Below, in pieces: positions 62,501 through 64,000 of a stretch of DNA of 64,000 nucleotides. The position numbers and the translations under genes were made by a program. Source of the DNA: Synanceia verrucosa (lineage: Eukaryota; Chordata; Actinopteri; Perciformes; Synanceiidae); the NCBI GenBank assembly GCA_029721515.1, contig CM056562.1, positions 20,591,335 to 20,655,334 on the forward strand, given 5' to 3'. Each line of letters opens with the position of its first letter. Position 1 is the first letter of the stretch. The notes below the pieces were generated by a model. That model did not search any database. It was given only the letters and a program-made list of their open reading frames with translations, and was not told where the DNA came from.

Positions 62501-63445
62501 AAGGAGGTGAATAACTGATACAAGATGAAACAGTCCCCAGAAGAGATGGGGTAGAGCAGCACTATTTTAACTAGATAAATAAGGACAAAATGTTTAGATT
62601 AAAGAGCAGTATTGTAGTATTGTGTTTGACAGATTGCCAAATGAGTAAAAACTGTAACGATACTATCAAAAACTACAATCCACCCATGTCAACGTCTGAG
62701 AATGCAAAACCAAAGACAGGCTGACATTGCTCAATGCTGCTGTGTTGAAATCGAGGGCTTGTCCTATACAGCATGTGACCTACTCATGACTGAGGGGCTG
62801 CTTCAGCACCAGACCATATGACTGAAAACTGAGTCATGCCCAACACCACCAGGTAAAGCGTAAAAACCAATTACCACACCTGGACTTAAACGACAAATTA
62901 CTGTTTATTTATAGCAGAGAGGAAATAAGAAGGCTGTCGCAATGACAGACTGAAGTCTATGAGTTCAATTAGGCAATTCTAGCTATCTTCTGAGGTGATG
63001 ACAGTGTAATGTTGATACAGTAAAATGAAAATTACGGACAAAGACAGCTGACAGTTAAAATAAAAAAAAAACACCTTTGTATTGTAACGTTCGTTAACGC
63101 TACATCTCAGCGAGCCGAGGCGAGTCTTCACAGCCACTGCCGCCGGCCCAACAGCTGGCTAAACACGTTAATAAGCAAATAAGTATGGAACAGTCTGTTG
63201 TTGTTTATTTTAAACATATATCGACTGACTGACATAAACATTCATCCCATATGCCTGGAAAAGCTCCCAGCATCTCATACAGGCACAGGTGGACATAAAG
63301 GCTAACGTCAGCTGATGTTAGCCGTTAACTTATTCCAACTGCTAAGTTATTTGCGAAATGCTAACTTACTTGTTAGCACTTAGCTAACCTTAGCTTAGCT
63401 TAGCTTGCAAAACGTAACACATCGTACTTACTATTCGGGATTCAT
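56173..63445 (-). CDS. rab1a: RAB1-family small GTPase (RAB1A-like)
   Basis: RAB1 controls vesicle traffic from the endoplasmic reticulum to the Golgi and early autophagy. Six coding exons (63432-63445, 59849-59921, 59335-59430, 58960-59055, 57244-57375, 56173-56373) total 612 bp, 203 aa plus stop. The P-loop GDSGVGKS is at residues 15-22, switch [15 protein letters not shown] begins near 32, WDTAGQE is at 62-68, NKCD at 120-123 and ETSAK at 149-153, with a C-terminal CC for double geranylgeranylation. The core ([34 protein letters not shown]) is RAB1A-type. The start MNPEYDYLFK without MSS and EQAFMTM are RAB1B-like, and the tail [16 protein letters not shown] is its own. It is intact, with a 3.5-kb first intron. 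Which fish paralogue it is needs a tree. Confidence 0.95.
57102..57176 (+). repeat. LINE2-like 3' end
   Basis: GACAGCTGGGATAGGCTCCA, then CCCCCCACGACCCTATGTGA, then ATAAGCGGTAGAAAATA is the classic end of a widespread fish LINE repeat. It lies in a RAB1 intron. Confidence 0.7.
59155..59216 (+). repeat. Truncated ATTGATTA-type repeat
   Basis: TTTCCCAAAGCCCAAGATGA followed by CATCCTAAAATGATGCATTT and TGTCCACAACACAAA matches part of 51255-51480. It is cut off by the adjoining TA tract. It is in a RAB1 intron. Confidence 0.5.
59217..59263. repeat. (AT)n(AC)n microsatellite
   Basis: About 28 bases of AT are followed by AC and AT units. It is in a RAB1 intron, about 70 bases from exon 3. Confidence 0.95.
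59492..59550. repeat. (CA)n microsatellite
   Basis: About 58 bases of uninterrupted CA lie some 60 bases upstream of RAB1 exon 3 (minus-strand sense), where the transcript reads TG repeats. Confidence 0.97.
59922..63431 (-). other. RAB1 intron 1
   Basis: This 3.5-kb intron runs from GTAAGTACG after the 14-bp first coding exon to TTTTCCCCCACAG. Apart from the repeat at 60843-61025 it holds no recognised element. Its right 350 bases are CpG-richer and may belong to the promoter region. Repeated TTAGCTTAGCT-type words occur near 63380. Confidence 0.6.
60843..61025 (-). repeat. ATTGATTA-type dispersed repeat (reverse)
   Basis: GATGACAGTAAACTGAATAT, then CTTTGAGCTGTGGACAAATC, then TTCGGGAAACACTGACTGAC, then TAATAAATTAATTAAGAATC is the reverse of the family seen at 51255-51480, here with its end intact. 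Confidence 0.6.
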
Positions 63446-64000
63446 TGTTGACTCGTTGTACGGTGTATTCCCCTCTCGTCAAAGGTCTCCTTTGCCCCTG
63501 CTTACAGACAAACAACGGTGATTCGTTATGTAAACGGGAGCGGTGGCTAGCGTACGCTGCTCCCAGATCCACGACCGGCTAGCTAGTTGTTCCTCGGTAA
63601 AAAAATCCAAAATGGCTGCAACTCCAACCAGGAAACAGCTAACATTAGCCAGCTGGTTAGCCAAGGCAGGAATATAACAATACACGGTACTTGGGGGTAC
63701 GGATACTTTGTTCTTTCACGTCAGCTGTGAAGATAAAGCCGATGAAGGGGATACGGGTAGATATGTTGCTGACCAGCCTCTTTCTCTCTCTCTTTCTGAT
63801 GTGTGACGGCAACAGCGAACTGTCAAGCCCTGGGAGGGATTACGTCATTTAGTGAAACGTGGCAGAGAGGAGTCATCCAGTGCCCCGTGGTCAAACTGCA
63901 CACCACAGGACGACACAACTTCCGGACAAATACTTCAACACAGACCTCATCGACGAGTATTTTGTGTGCTGTAAGGTGAAGACCCAAGGATTACTTCCGG
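63446..64000 (-). promoter_or_regulatory. RAB1 5' UTR and promoter region
   Basis: The sequence upstream of the RAB1 ATG is CpG-rich compared with the window, with CGTCA/ACGTC words and a TTCCGG-type ETS motif near 63919 and at the right edge. No coding exon was recognised. The transcription start is not visible. Confidence 0.45.

Noticed and set aside
1..64000. CRISPR arrays, operons, bacterial promoters or viral genes
   Set aside because: None was seen; the intron-rich structure and families are those of a vertebrate nuclear genome.

Overview
The window is vertebrate nuclear DNA, most likely from a ray-finned (teleost) fish. The genes are split by short GT-AG introns with typical vertebrate splice sites. 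The proteins can be rebuilt exon by exon and match well-known vertebrate families. The spacers carry fish-style debris: hAT-like and piggyBac-like short DNA elements, LINE 3' tails, tRNA-derived SINE pieces and (CA)n/(TA)n tracts. No bacterial, viral or CRISPR features were seen. The species cannot be read from the sequence.

All six genes I can support lie on the minus strand. From right to left (their transcription order) they are: a RAB1 GTPase (56173-63445, 6 coding exons, 203 aa); HELLS/LSH chromatin-remodelling helicase (41371-52046, 23 coding exons, about 850 aa); CALHM3 (37409-40199, 4 exons, 330 aa); CALHM2 (33129-34174, 2 exons, 322 aa); NCAPD3, the condensin II HEAT-repeat subunit (16654-31516, 35 coding exons, 1402 aa); and a small DUF4806-type protein (13273-15487, 4 exons) whose conserved domain is cut by an in-frame TGA. 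For the first five, exon lengths add up to an uninterrupted frame. The left 13 kb has no recognisable gene, only a weak exon candidate near 4.6 kb and a GC-richer, promoter-like patch near 11 kb.

NCAPD3 and HELLS both act on chromatin structure, and CALHM2/CALHM3 are a tandem pair of large-pore channel subunits. Otherwise the neighbours show no sign of working as one pathway. CALHM1, which sits beside CALHM2/3 in human, is not in the window. In human, NCAPD3 (chr 11), CALHM/HELLS (chr 10) and RAB1A (chr 2) are on different chromosomes.

I did not find a clear new biological system. The most notable items are the nonsense codon in the DUF4806 gene, a 65-bp near-perfect palindrome just upstream of that gene beside a long AT/GT microsatellite, a 1-kb hAT-like element with an exact 8-bp target duplication, two E2F-type sites upstream of HELLS, and a RAB1 protein mixing RAB1A and RAB1B signatures.
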